Source: DASTOB01 sp035720425
GTDB taxonomy: Bacteria; Chloroflexota; Limnocylindria; Limnocylindrales; CSP1-4
Assembly (NCBI GenBank): GCA_035720425.1
Contig: DASTOB010000025.1
Location: 1 to 26,725 of the forward strand
DNA length: 26,725 nucleotides
Direction: 5' to 3'
Shown: piece after piece, positions 8,202 to 15,344 of the stretch
Layout: every line of letters begins with the position of its first letter
Position numbering within the stretch: position 1 is the stretch's first letter
Translations under genes and position numbers: made by a program
The notes under the pieces: generated by a model
Seen by the model: the letters and a program-made list of their open reading frames with translations, nothing else
The model's database searches: none
Told to the model about the DNA's origin: nothing

Positions 8202-8693
8202 ATGACGCGTCCGGCACCGTTCCCAGCGCAGCTCGTCGCACCGGGGGTCCCCGACGGCGCGGCACTGGAGGCCGCGTTCGAGCCGGTCCTCGACGCCGGC
8301 GACCTCCCGCCCGGCGCGATGCGGCGGGTCAGTCGCGGTGACCTCGATGTCCTCGTCGCGCACACGCCGGCGGGGATCGTGGCGGTCGACGATCGCTGCC
8401 CGCACATGTCGGCCCCCCTGTCGATCGGCGCCCTCGACGGGTGCGTCGTGTCCTGCCCACTCCACGAGGGACGGTTCGACCTGTGCACCGGCGATCCCGT
8501 CCGGATGCCGACGACCGGTGGCCTCGACCCGGACGGTGTGTATCACCCGACCTGGTCGCCCGTCGGCCTGCCGCCGAAGACGGATCCGCCCGGGCTCAAG
8601 GCGGAGGCGCGGCGGCTGACCCGCGTCCGGCGGTTCCGCTACTACCCGGTCCGGATCGTCGACGGGCGGATCGAGGTCGCGCTGCCGCGCTGA
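8202..8693 (+). CDS. Rieske-type [2Fe-2S] protein
   Basis: 163 aa. The cluster ligands are Cys66/His68 in CPHMSAPL and Cys85/His88 in CPLHEG, the CxH...CxxH Rieske pattern with 16 residues between the pairs. There is no transmembrane anchor or Tat signal, so it resembles soluble Rieske ferredoxins or the small subunit of an oxygenase rather than a bc1 subunit. It follows the exporter by 14 nt and probably shares its mRNA. A GTG at 8196 is an alternative start; the hexamer CAAGAT 6 nt before the ATG is a degenerate match to the local leaderless pattern. Its electron partner is not identified; the divergent LLM oxidoreductase is one possibility. Confidence 0.85.
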   Translation: MTRPAPFPAQLVAPGVPDGAALEAAFEPVLDAGDLPPGAMRRVSRGDLDVLVAHTPAGIVAVDDRCPHMSAPLSIGALDGCVVSCPLHEGRFDLCTGDPVRMPTTGGLDPDGVYHPTWSPVGLPPKTDPPGLKAEARRLTRVRRFRYYPVRIVDGRIEVALPR

Positions 8694-8697
8694 GCAC

Positions 8698-8709
8698 GCC
8701 CGACCGGGC
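8698..8709. terminator. Short hairpin between the convergent Rieske and EAL genes
   Basis: GCCCG-AC-CGGGC occupies nearly all of the 19-bp gap between the two stop codons. It is symmetrical, so could serve both strands. There is no T-tract. Confidence 0.35.
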
Positions 8710-8712
8710 GCC

Positions 8713-10368
8713 TCAGTGCGGCACGGCGTCCGATGCCTGCGGGCGACCGAGCAAGTAGCCCTGGCCCAGCTCGATCGCGAGCGAGCGCAGGACGTCGCGC
8801 TCCGCCTCGCTCTCGATCCCCTCGGCGATGAGCGAGCAGCCGGTCTTGAGCGCGAAGTAGTCCATCCCGGCGACGACCGCCTGGCGAGCCGGGTCGCCGT
8901 CGATCGAACGGATGAGCCCGATGTCGAGCTTCACGAAGTCCGGCCGCAGCTCGACGATGTGCCGGAAGCTCGCGTAGCCCGCGCCCGCATCGTCGATCGC
9001 GACGCGAGCGAGCGGGCGGAGCGTATCCGTCGCCGCCCGGAGCGCGACGTAGTCCGAGACGGCGGCATGCTCGGTCAGTTCGAGGACGAGGCCGCGCCCA
9101 CGGCCCCCGATGACGGCAGCGAGGCTCGGTGCGTCGAGCACCGTGTCCGGCGACACGTTAAGGCTGAGCCACGCCCCGGCGGGCAGGCTCCCCGCGTCGC
9201 GCAGCGCGCGGCGCAGGCAGGCGAGCTCTAGCTCCCGACCCAGGCCGACGGCCGCCGCATCGGCGATCCGTCGATCCGGGGGTGCCCCGTCTTCGAACCG
9301 GGTGAGCGCCTCGTACCCGAGGGTCGCCCCACTCTCGAGGTCGACGATCGGCTGGTACAGCGGGTGGAAGGCACCGCGCTCGATGATCGCGCCGATCGTG
9401 TCGCGCAGGATCGCGGAGCGATCGGCGAGGATCTGCGGTCCGAGCAGCGCGCCGGCCACCGCCGCGAACTCGAGGATGGCTGGCAGCCGATCAGCGGCCC
9501 GTTCGGCGGCTCCGGGCAACGGACCGCCGGCGACGACGAGGCCGGCAATCTCGGCGCCGGCACGAACTGGGGCGTGGACGTCGACCCGCTGGCCGATCTC
9601 ACCGGGCACGCGCGGGGCGAGCGGGGCGCTCCGCTCCTCCAGCCACGGGCCGGCGGCGGCTCGGTCGCGAAGCTCCTGACCGACGGCATCCGGCACCGGG
9701 CGACCGAGCACGATCGAATCGTCCCGACCCGCGGCGGCAAGCGGCACGACCGTCCCACCGGCCCGGAAGGCGAGGAACAGCGCCTCCGGCAGCCCGGTCA
9801 CGCTGACGACCTCGGCACACAGGAGGCGGGCGGTCTCCTCCGCGGTCTCGCCGCCACGCAGCCGTCCGAACGCGTCCGCGATCCGTCGCCGCTCCCGGTG
9901 GATCTCGTCGAGCGCACGCGTCCGGTCGACGACCTCGTCCCGGAGCTGGACGTTCTGCGCCTCGAGTTCGCGATGCAGCCGGCGCAGCTCAAGCAGGTTG
10001 CGCGCCCGCAGCACCACCTCGTCGAGGTCGAACGGCTTGGTCAGGAAGTCCGTCGCGCCGAGCGACAGGGCGCGCCGGCGCGTCTCCGCGTCGATGTCGC
10101 CAGTCAGGACGATGACGGGCAGGAAACCCGCGCCCTCGCGCGAGCGCACGGCCTCGAGCACCGCGTAGCCGTCGAGATCCGGCATGTGGAGATCGAGCAG
10201 GAGGAGATCGGGATCGTCGCGCTCGACGCGGACCAGCGCGTCACGCGGATCGGACGTGCCGGCGGCTGCCCGGTAGCCCGCCCGGGTCAGGAGCCGGACG
10301 AGCAGGTATACGTTCGCCGCCTCGTCGTCGACGACGAGGATGTGGGCATCGCTCTCGACCGGATCCAT
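8713..10368 (-). CDS. Response regulator with GAF-like linker and EAL c-di-GMP phosphodiesterase
   Basis: 551 aa. The receiver domain (8-125) has the acidic pair Asp14/Asp15, phosphoacceptor Asp59, Thr89 and Lys111, all intact. A coiled helix (125-165) leads to a GAF-like middle domain (165-310) that I assign only from pattern. The EAL domain (330-545) has EAL at 353-355, Asn404, Glu430, the Asp459-Asp460 pair, Lys480, Glu516 and Gln536, so it should hydrolyse c-di-GMP to pGpG. No histidine kinase lies in the window, so the partner is elsewhere. The ATG at 10368 follows GAGAGAG by 7 nt; a tiny in-frame leader ORF lies just upstream. A phosphorylation-controlled lowering of c-di-GMP is the expected role. 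Confidence 0.9.
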   Translation of the reverse strand: MDPVESDAHILVVDDEAANVYLLVRLLTRAGYRAAAGTSDPRDALVRVERDDPDLLLLDLHMPDLDGYAVLEAVRSREGAGFLPVIVLTGDIDAETRRRALSLGATDFLTKPFDLDEVVLRARNLLELRRLHRELEAQNVQLRDEVVDRTRALDEIHRERRRIADAFGRLRGGETAEETARLLCAEVVSVTGLPEALFLAFRAGGTVVPLAAAGRDDSIVLGRPVPDAVGQELRDRAAAGPWLEERSAPLAPRVPGEIGQRVDVHAPVRAGAEIAGLVVAGGPLPGAAERAADRLPAILEFAAVAGALLGPQILADRSAILRDTIGAIIERGAFHPLYQPIVDLESGATLGYEALTRFEDGAPPDRRIADAAAVGLGRELELACLRRALRDAGSLPAGAWLSLNVSPDTVLDAPSLAAVIGGRGRGLVLELTEHAAVSDYVALRAATDTLRPLARVAIDDAGAGYASFRHIVELRPDFVKLDIGLIRSIDGDPARQAVVAGMDYFALKTGCSLIAEGIESEAERDVLRSLAIELGQGYLLGRPQASDAVPH

Positions 10369-10380
10369 GCAGGCGCTCTC

Positions 10381-10404
10381 TCAGGTCCGGTCGGCGTCCG
10401 CCAT
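10381..10404 (-). other. Possible 7-codon leader ORF before the EAL response regulator
   Basis: GAAGGGA (10411-10417) precedes an ATG by 6 nt; the frame reads MADADRT and stops 12 nt before, and in frame with, the start of the main gene. It may be a leader peptide, or an old start codon cut off by a stop. No conservation evidence is available here. Confidence 0.25.
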
Positions 10405-10543
10405 GGCTCGTCCCTTCACGGTCATGCAGCGTTCATCGTCGGTGTCCGGCACTGTGCATCGTCAGTTGACTGCCGGCACCGGGGAGCGTAGCACGGGCGG
10501 GCCCGCTCGGTGGAGCAGTACGCCACCTTTGCGGTGCCCCCGG

Positions 10544-11332
10544 TCACCGAGGGGACGATCGCGCCGCCGCCTGAACGGTCGCGACGACCTCATCCGGAGT
10601 GTCGGCGACCGAGATGAGGTCGAGGTCGACCTGGGCGATCGCGCCGGCAGCGAGCTGCACGTCGCGGATCCAGTCCAGCAGGCCCCGCCAGTAGTCGGAG
10701 CCGACGAGGATCACTGGGAAATGGCGGATCTTGCCGGTCTGGATGAGCGTCAGCGCCTCGAACAGCTCGTCGAGCGTCCCGAAGCCGCCCGGCAGGATGA
10801 CAAACCCGTCGGCATACTTCACGAACATCGTCTTGCGGGCGAAGAAGTAGCGGAACTCGACCCCGAGGTCGACATACGGATTGAGCGCCTGCTCGTGGGG
10901 CAGCTCGATGTTGCAGCCTACCGACAGGCCGCCCGCCTCCTGGCAGCCGCGGTTGGCGGCCTCCATGACCCCCGGCCCGCCGCCGGTGATGACCGCGTAG
11001 CCCGCCTCCGCGAGCCGTCGCCCGATCTCCCGGGCGAGCGCGTACGAGGGGTCGCCCTCGCCGACCCGCGCGGATCCGAAGACCGTGATCGCCGGCCCGA
11101 CGGCCGCGAGCGCGTCGAAGCCATCGACGAACTCGGACAGGATCCGCAGCGCCCGCCACGGATCGCTGTCGAGGAAGGCCGGGCGGGTCGACCGCGCGAG
11201 GAGCTTCTCGTCCTCGGTCCCGGACGGATGGCCGGTCAGCAGTTCGGCCGCCTTGGGGCGCAGGACCATCCGCCCGGACCGGCGCCGGCCGTGGTGCTCG
11301 TCAGTCGATCGGGGCGCGCGGTCGTCGGCCAT
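10544..11332 (-). CDS. LOG-family (TIGR00730) nucleotide 5'-monophosphate phosphoribohydrolase
   Basis: 262 aa. The lysine-decarboxylase-like fold has GGGPGVMEAANRG at 117-129 and the signature PGGFGTLDE at 181-189. This family hydrolyses cytokinin riboside 5'-phosphates and, in bacteria, often ordinary nucleoside monophosphates such as AMP, releasing the base. The older label lysine decarboxylase is not supported for proteins with this motif. An N-terminal extension of about 75 polar residues is longer than the minimal family. AGGA sits 3 nt before the start and the upstream ArsC-like gene ends only 5 nt away, so the two form an operon. The physiological substrate cannot be read from sequence. 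Confidence 0.88.
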   Translation of the reverse strand: MADDRAPRSTDEHHGRRRSGRMVLRPKAAELLTGHPSGTEDEKLLARSTRPAFLDSDPWRALRILSEFVDGFDALAAVGPAITVFGSARVGEGDPSYALAREIGRRLAEAGYAVITGGGPGVMEAANRGCQEAGGLSVGCNIELPHEQALNPYVDLGVEFRYFFARKTMFVKYADGFVILPGGFGTLDELFEALTLIQTGKIRHFPVILVGSDYWRGLLDWIRDVQLAAGAIAQVDLDLISVADTPDEVVATVQAAARSSPR

Positions 11333-11337
11333 GGGTC

Positions 11338-11769
11338 CTAGGATGCCACCGGTCGAGGCGCGGAGCCGTCGGCGGACGCATCACTGAGCAGCCGCTTCCA
11401 CGCCGCCTCGTCGCGACCGGCGGCCACGCCCGCCCCGACGCGCACGAGCGGCAGCCGGAGCAGCCGCTGGTCCGCGAGCAGGCGTCCCGCGAGGTCCGAT
11501 TCGGACATCGTCAGGTAGCCGAGGCCGCTGTCGCGCCAGGCCCGTCCGTCCGTGTCGGCCACCGCCCGCGCGCCGAGCCGTTCGACGAACCGGCGCAACT
11601 CGCCCGCCGCCATCGGCTTGCGGGCAAGGTCGACGACGTGGGGAACGATGCGGCGCTCCTTGAAGAAGCGGAGCGCGGCGCGCGTCGCCTGGTCGTCTGA
11701 CCGGCCGAAGACCTGGACGATCGGCGCCGCCGGGGAGGCCGGCGCGCGGCGCGCGGGTCGGTTGGGCAT
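11338..11769 (-). CDS. ArsC/Spx-fold protein lacking all cysteines
   Basis: 143 aa. The thioredoxin-like ArsC fold is suggested by strand IVQVFGRS, helix DQATRAALRFFKERRI, the second strand VPHVVDL and KPMAAGELRRFVERLG, ending in the RLPLVR segment that corresponds to the RPLV region with its cis-Pro. The position normally holding the catalytic Cys (CxxC or Cx2-3R near the first loop) reads GRSDDQATR, and no Cys occurs anywhere in the protein, so arsenate reduction is not possible by the known mechanism. A binding or regulatory role, as in Spx, is an alternative. It leads an operon with the LOG gene. The ribosome site is weak; TACCCT lies 9 nt before the ATG. Confidence 0.7.
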   Translation of the reverse strand: MPNRPARRAPASPAAPIVQVFGRSDDQATRAALRFFKERRIVPHVVDLARKPMAAGELRRFVERLGARAVADTDGRAWRDSGLGYLTMSESDLAGRLLADQRLLRLPLVRVGAGVAAGRDEAAWKRLLSDASADGSAPRPVAS

Positions 11770-11778
11770 CGCGCCGAC

Positions 11779-11784
11779 AGGGTA
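11779..11784 (-). promoter_or_regulatory. -10 element of the ArsC-like/LOG operon
   Basis: TACCCT on the minus strand, 9 nt before the ATG at 11769, would give a leader of about 3 nt. It lies 20 bp from the divergent -10 of the ACT gene, and both overlap GGTACC sequences. Confidence 0.35.
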
Positions 11785-11804
11785 CCGTCCGGCCGGGCTC
11801 CGGG

Positions 11805-11810
11805 TACCAT
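11805..11810 (+). promoter_or_regulatory. -10 element of the ACT-DUF5612-xth operon
   Basis: TACCAT would place the transcript start near 11817, just before the AGGAGG ribosome site (11820-11825) of the GTG start at 11832. No convincing -35 box is seen. Confidence 0.4.
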
Positions 11811-11831
11811 CACCGGCGCAGGAGGTGTCGC

Positions 11832-12101
11832 GTGACGGTGTGGTTCACGATCCAGCTCGACGACCGGCCCGGTTCGCTCGGCCGCGTCGCGACCGCACTC
11901 GGCGAGCGTGGCGTGAACATCACCGCGATCGTCGGCATCGCCGAGGACACGGACGGGGCGCTCATGCTCGAGACGTCGGATCCCGTCGCGACCGCCGCGG
12001 CCCTCGAGGCGCTCGGGGTCGCGTTCGAACGGCACGACGCCGGCGCCGGATCCGCCCCGGACCGCGGCGCCGTGGCCGATCTCGGCCGCGGACGCGTCTG
12101 A
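11832..12101 (+). CDS. Small stand-alone ACT-domain protein
   Basis: 89 aa. A single ACT domain: WFTIQLDDRPGSLGRVATALGERGVNITAIVG is the standard first strand, DRPGSLG ligand loop and helix, followed by TDGALMLETSDPVAT. ACT domains bind amino acids or similar small ligands at dimer interfaces and regulate enzymes. There is no catalytic domain. The start is a GTG preceded by a perfect AGGAGG with a 6-nt spacer. The next gene, 26 nt downstream, is another ACT-domain protein, so the two may form a hetero-oligomeric sensor. The C-terminal 20 residues are polar and probably disordered. Ligand unknown. Confidence 0.85.
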   Translation: MTVWFTIQLDDRPGSLGRVATALGERGVNITAIVGIAEDTDGALMLETSDPVATAAALEALGVAFERHDAGAGSAPDRGAVADLGRGRV

Positions 12102-12127
12102 CCGTCGATCGCCAGCCGGACGCCCGC

Positions 12128-12817
12128 ATGCCCCGTCGACCGACCCTCCCGCCCACCGTCGCCGCCCACCTCGTCATCGACGACGCGCCGGCCGCCATTC
12201 CGGTCCTGCTTGCGCGGATGACCGATGCCGGGGGGACGCTGCGGACGATGTCGACGGTGCGCCGCATGCCGGCCGACGACGGGGCCGGGCCGGCGGTCGA
12301 GATCGAGGTCGAGGTGGAGGGCGTCGACGAGGCAGGGCTGCTCGAGGCGATCGGCGGGACGCCGGGCGTGCGCGAGCATCGGCTGACGCGCTCGCTCGAT
12401 CGGATCTTCGGCAAGCGGGTCATCGTCATCGGCGGCGGGGCGCAGGTCGCGCAGGTCGCGCTCGGCGCCGTCAGCGAGGCAGACCGCCACAACCTGCGCG
12501 GCGAGCGAATCTCGGTGGACACGATTGCGCTCGTCGGCGAGGAGGCCATCGCGTCGGCCGTGCGGGCGGTGGCGGACCTGCCGCGGGCGCGGCTGCTCGT
12601 CCTGGCCGGATCGATCATGGGCGGCGACATCACCCGCGCCGTCCGCGAGCTGCGCGAGCACGGCATCCCGGTCATCGCGCTCAACATGGTCGGCTCGGTA
12701 AGCGAGGCCGCGGATCTCGTCGTATCCGACCCGGTCCAGGCCGGGACGATGGCCGTGATGGCCGTCGCCGACACGGCAACGTTCGATCTCGAGCGCCAGC
12801 GCGGCCGGCGATACTGA
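12128..12817 (+). CDS. ACT plus DUF5612 domain protein (COG1707-like)
   Basis: 229 aa. An N-terminal ACT-like region (about 13-90) is joined to a domain beginning FGKRVIVIGGGAQVAQVALG (94-113) and SEADRHNLRGERISVDT (116-132), text that I recognise from COG1707/DUF5612 proteins best known in methanogenic archaea. The glycine-rich GGGAQVAQ resembles a nucleotide-binding loop; LLVLAGSIMGGDITRAV and PVIALNMVGSVSEAADLVVSDPVQAGTMAV follow. No catalytic assignment is known to me. It sits between the small ACT gene (26 nt) and xth (23 nt) in an apparent operon. The ATG at 12128 lacks a good ribosome site, so translation may depend on the gene before it. Its occurrence in bacteria may reflect old transfer; this is inference. 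Confidence 0.75.
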   Translation: MPRRPTLPPTVAAHLVIDDAPAAIPVLLARMTDAGGTLRTMSTVRRMPADDGAGPAVEIEVEVEGVDEAGLLEAIGGTPGVREHRLTRSLDRIFGKRVIVIGGGAQVAQVALGAVSEADRHNLRGERISVDTIALVGEEAIASAVRAVADLPRARLLVLAGSIMGGDITRAVRELREHGIPVIALNMVGSVSEAADLVVSDPVQAGTMAVMAVADTATFDLERQRGRRY

Positions 12818-12840
12818 TCTGCCCGCGACCCGACCTGCCG

Positions 12841-13764
12841 ATGCGCATCGCGACCTGGAACGTCAACTCGCTCAAGGCTCGCGGGGACAAGATGGAGCAA
12901 TGGCTCGCCCGCGCGGCGCCGGACGTCCTCCTCCTCCAGGAGACGAAGCTGACCGACGCGGACGCCCCGGTGATGGCCTTCGCGATGCTCGGCTACGACC
13001 TCGTCCACCACGGCGAGGGCCGCTGGAACGGCGTGGCGATCGCGGTGCGGCAGGGCCTCCGGCAGAGTGACGTCGTGACGAACTTCGGGGACGGACCGGT
13101 CCGTGACAGCGGGCCCGGCGCGGAGGTCGCCGTCGCCGAGGAGGACTTCAACCCGCTCGACGAGGCGCGGATGCTCGCGCTGACGGTCGACGGCATCCGG
13201 TTCGTCAGCCTCTATGCGCCGAACGGTCGGGTCGTGGGGTCACCGTTCTACGACGGGAAGCTGGCCTGGTTCGGGCGCCTCCGGCGCTGGCTCGACGAGG
13301 CGGCCGATCCGGCCGAGCCGATCGTGCTCGGTGGCGACCTCAACGTCGCGCCGACCGACGCTGACGTGTGGGACCCGGGAGCGGTTCACGGCGGGACCCA
13401 TGTGTCGGAGCCGGAGCGTGCGGCGTTCCGCGCCCTCCTCGACTGGGGGCTCGTCGACGCCTACCGGTCCCGCCGTCCCGAGCCCGGGCGCTTCACGTGG
13501 TGGGACTACCGGGCGGGCAACTTCCACAAGAACCTCGGGATGCGGATCGACCACCTGCTCGTGAGTTCACCCGTCGCTGTGCGTGTCGTGTTCGCGGAAA
13601 TCGACCGCGAGGCGCGCAAGGGCCCGCCGATCCCGTCCGATCACGCCCCGCTCGTCATCGACCTCGATCAACCGGGCGTGCCGTTCGACCCGGACTGGGA
13701 CGGAGCGCTGGCGCGGATCGCGGCGCGAAGCCGTCCGACGCCGACTCGGCGAACGGGTCGCTGA
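12841..13764 (+). CDS. xth: Exodeoxyribonuclease III (AP endonuclease)
   Basis: 307 aa. An endonuclease/exonuclease/phosphatase fold enzyme for base-excision repair: it cuts at abasic sites and degrades duplex DNA 3' to 5'. Conserved residues are visible in order: Asn7 (TWNVNS), Glu34 (LQETK, metal), Tyr125 (SLYAPNG), Asp166/Asn168 (GGDLNVAP), the WW-D segment at 220-222, Asp237 (RIDHLL) and the catalytic pair Asp267-His268 (SDHAPLV). All are intact. The basic C-terminal tail after about 280 is longer than in E. coli XthA. It is the last gene of the ACT operon, with no obvious functional tie to the two ACT proteins. Confidence 0.95.
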   Translation: MRIATWNVNSLKARGDKMEQWLARAAPDVLLLQETKLTDADAPVMAFAMLGYDLVHHGEGRWNGVAIAVRQGLRQSDVVTNFGDGPVRDSGPGAEVAVAEEDFNPLDEARMLALTVDGIRFVSLYAPNGRVVGSPFYDGKLAWFGRLRRWLDEAADPAEPIVLGGDLNVAPTDADVWDPGAVHGGTHVSEPERAAFRALLDWGLVDAYRSRRPEPGRFTWWDYRAGNFHKNLGMRIDHLLVSSPVAVRVVFAEIDREARKGPPIPSDHAPLVIDLDQPGVPFDPDWDGALARIAARSRPTPTRRTGR

Positions 13765-13769
13765 CCGCA

Positions 13770-13784
13770 CCGAGCGACGCTCGG
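13770..13784. terminator. Hairpin between convergent xth and SH3 genes
   Basis: CCGAGC-GAC-GCTCGG, a perfect 6-bp stem with a 3-nt loop, fills the 22-bp gap between the two stop codons. It is symmetrical and has no T-tract. Confidence 0.4.
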
Positions 13785-13786
13785 AG

Positions 13787-15172
13787 TCAGTCCTCGCCCG
13801 GCTGATCGGAGCCGGAGTCGGCGATGTCTGCCGAACCGAGGATGGTGGCCGAGGCGACCCAGCCGACGATGCCCTCGGGAGTTCGGATCTGGGCGTGACC
13901 CGCGTGCCATGCGAGGACCTCGACTTCGTCCCCACGATCGAGCCTGCCCAGCTCGAGTGAGCGCACATCGTCCTCGCCATCGCCGATCCGGACGAGGCGG
14001 TATCGGACGGTCCGGCGCTCCACCCCAGCGGCGGCCGGCGCCGTGAACCGGAGTGGCGGACGCGAAATCAACGCGCCCATCACGGAGGACGGGCGGACCA
14101 CGCCCGACCGATCGTCCGCCGTCGTCCCCCCAGCCCCATCTGCCGGCAAGATCGCCGAGTGGGTCGCCCCGTCCCGAGCCGATCGGCGGCCGCGCGCCGC
14201 GCGACGATCACGTCGGGTCAGCACAAACCCGAACAGCCCGGTTCCGCCCGACGTCGCGAGGGCCCAGGCGACGAACGGTTCCACGAGTGGGCTGCGGGTC
14301 AGGAGCGTGACCGCGCCGAGCAGACCATCGACATCGTGCTCACCGGATCCTGTCGGCCGGTCCCGGTCCGGACCAGCGGAGGGTCCGGACGTCGGCGCGA
14401 CGGTCCACGCAGCCCCGGGCGCGCCCCACGGGATGCTCGACGGACCCGCGGCGGCGCCGCCTCCCGGAACCGCCGACGGCGCCGCGAGAGGACCGCTTGC
14501 GCTCGGTGATGCGGCTCCGCCCGAGGCCGATGGATCGACCGAGGCGCTCGGTGCGACATCGGACGGCACGGGCGTGGTCGCAGGCTCCGGAGTGGGAGCC
14601 GGCGTGGGCGCCGGGGTGGGGGGACGCCGCGTGGGGCTGGGCGTTGCGGCCGGCGTCGGTGGCGGCGGTGGCGGCGTCGGGGCCTGGACGTAGATCGATC
14701 CAGGGGACACGTCGGTCAGCGTCAGATTGCGCAGGCCCGGTCCCGATCCGCTGACCGCATCGAACCGATACGACCACGAACCGGCCGGCAGCTGCTTGGC
14801 GACGCGATACCACGTCCCGCCGCCTGGACCGGCCTCCCCCGCGCCAAGACCGACGGTCCCCACGCCCGGGATCGTCACGGTGATCGAGGTTGGCGCGCAA
14901 CCGGCGTTGGACGAGTAGAGCACGACGAACGTGAAGGACGTCGCCAGGGTGCCCGAGCCGGGCGACACGGATCCCCCTGACAGGGACGCGGCGTGGGATG
15001 CACCGCCGCACGCGGCGGCGCGAGTGCTCGGCGGGTTGCCGAGCACCGCCGTCAGGCAGACCATGAGCACGAGGGCTCCCCCGGCCACGGGTCGAAGCAT
15101 GCGCCGGGTCCGCGCGGCCGAGATGGCCGCGACGCCGGCAGTTCGCCAGGGTGTCGTCCGATGCAGGGGCAA
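13787..15172 (-). CDS. Membrane-anchored protein: Ig-like ectodomain, Pro/Thr linker, TM helix, C-terminal SH3-like domain
   Basis: 461 aa from a TTG start; not a named family. A hydrophobic signal (about 25-45, ending STRAAA) is followed by an Ig-like domain (about 60-160) containing Cys55 and Cys92, possibly disulfide-bonded. A Pro/Thr/Ser/Ala-rich linker (163-275) with PTPAPTPAPTPEP repeats follows. A hydrophobic segment near 297-318 is followed by RRDRRAARGRR, which predicts a membrane helix with its C-side inside. The end (387-447) resembles a bacterial SH3 domain (GDEVEVLAWHAGHAQIRTPEGIVGWV). By this topology the SH3 domain would be cytoplasmic, whereas such domains usually bind wall outside the cell. 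The TTG is chosen because GGAGG lies 7 nt upstream; an ATG at 15100 would shorten the signal. It is divergent from the GGDEF-EAL gene. Confidence 0.7.
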   Translation of the reverse strand: MPLHRTTPWRTAGVAAISAARTRRMLRPVAGGALVLMVCLTAVLGNPPSTRAAACGGASHAASLSGGSVSPGSGTLATSFTFVVLYSSNAGCAPTSITVTIPGVGTVGLGAGEAGPGGGTWYRVAKQLPAGSWSYRFDAVSGSGPGLRNLTLTDVSPGSIYVQAPTPPPPPPTPAATPSPTRRPPTPAPTPAPTPEPATTPVPSDVAPSASVDPSASGGAASPSASGPLAAPSAVPGGGAAAGPSSIPWGAPGAAWTVAPTSGPSAGPDRDRPTGSGEHDVDGLLGAVTLLTRSPLVEPFVAWALATSGGTGLFGFVLTRRDRRAARGRRSARDGATHSAILPADGAGGTTADDRSGVVRPSSVMGALISRPPLRFTAPAAAGVERRTVRYRLVRIGDGEDDVRSLELGRLDRGDEVEVLAWHAGHAQIRTPEGIVGWVASATILGSADIADSGSDQPGED

Positions 15173-15179
15173 ACGGGAA

Positions 15180-15184
15180 CCTCC
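15180..15184 (-). promoter_or_regulatory. Ribosome binding site that selects the TTG start at 15172
   Basis: GGAGG on the minus strand is 7 nt before TTG. No comparable site precedes the in-frame ATG at 15100, which follows only GC-rich sequence. Confidence 0.55.
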
Positions 15185-15236
15185 GCCCCCGTGAGTTCTC
15201 AGCGCAACGTACGTCGCCGAGGCGGACGGGTCTGTT

Positions 15237-15249
15237 GGCCGAATCGGCC
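15237..15249. promoter_or_regulatory. Palindrome between the divergent SH3 and GGDEF-EAL genes
   Basis: GGCCGA-A-TCGGCC is a perfect 13-bp palindrome at the centre of the 172-bp divergent region. It could be a shared operator. TACTTT at 15261-15266 is a possible -10 for the GGDEF gene. Confidence 0.3.
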
Positions 15250-15344
15250 GCCGCCGGGAGTACTTTCGTAGCGCGACGCGCACGCCGATCGATCCGGTAC
15301 ACATGAGTCCTCGGGGACCGGTCCGTCGTCACACCAGAGGGATC

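Noticed and set aside
6025..8265. Antisense open frame of about 750 codons over the MarR and exporter genes
   Set aside because: Low-complexity Arg/Glu/Asp composition, no recognisable motif, and the sense strand encodes a complete 14-helix exporter.
10544..11332. Annotation as lysine decarboxylase
   Set aside because: The PGGFGTLDE and GGGPGVMEA motifs place it in the LOG phosphoribohydrolase family.
11338..11769. Annotation as arsenate reductase
   Set aside because: The catalytic cysteine and every other cysteine are absent.
11783..11810. Two GGTACC sites as a regulator binding pair
   Set aside because: Each is only 6 bp and both overlap -10-like sequences, so promoter sequence explains them well enough.
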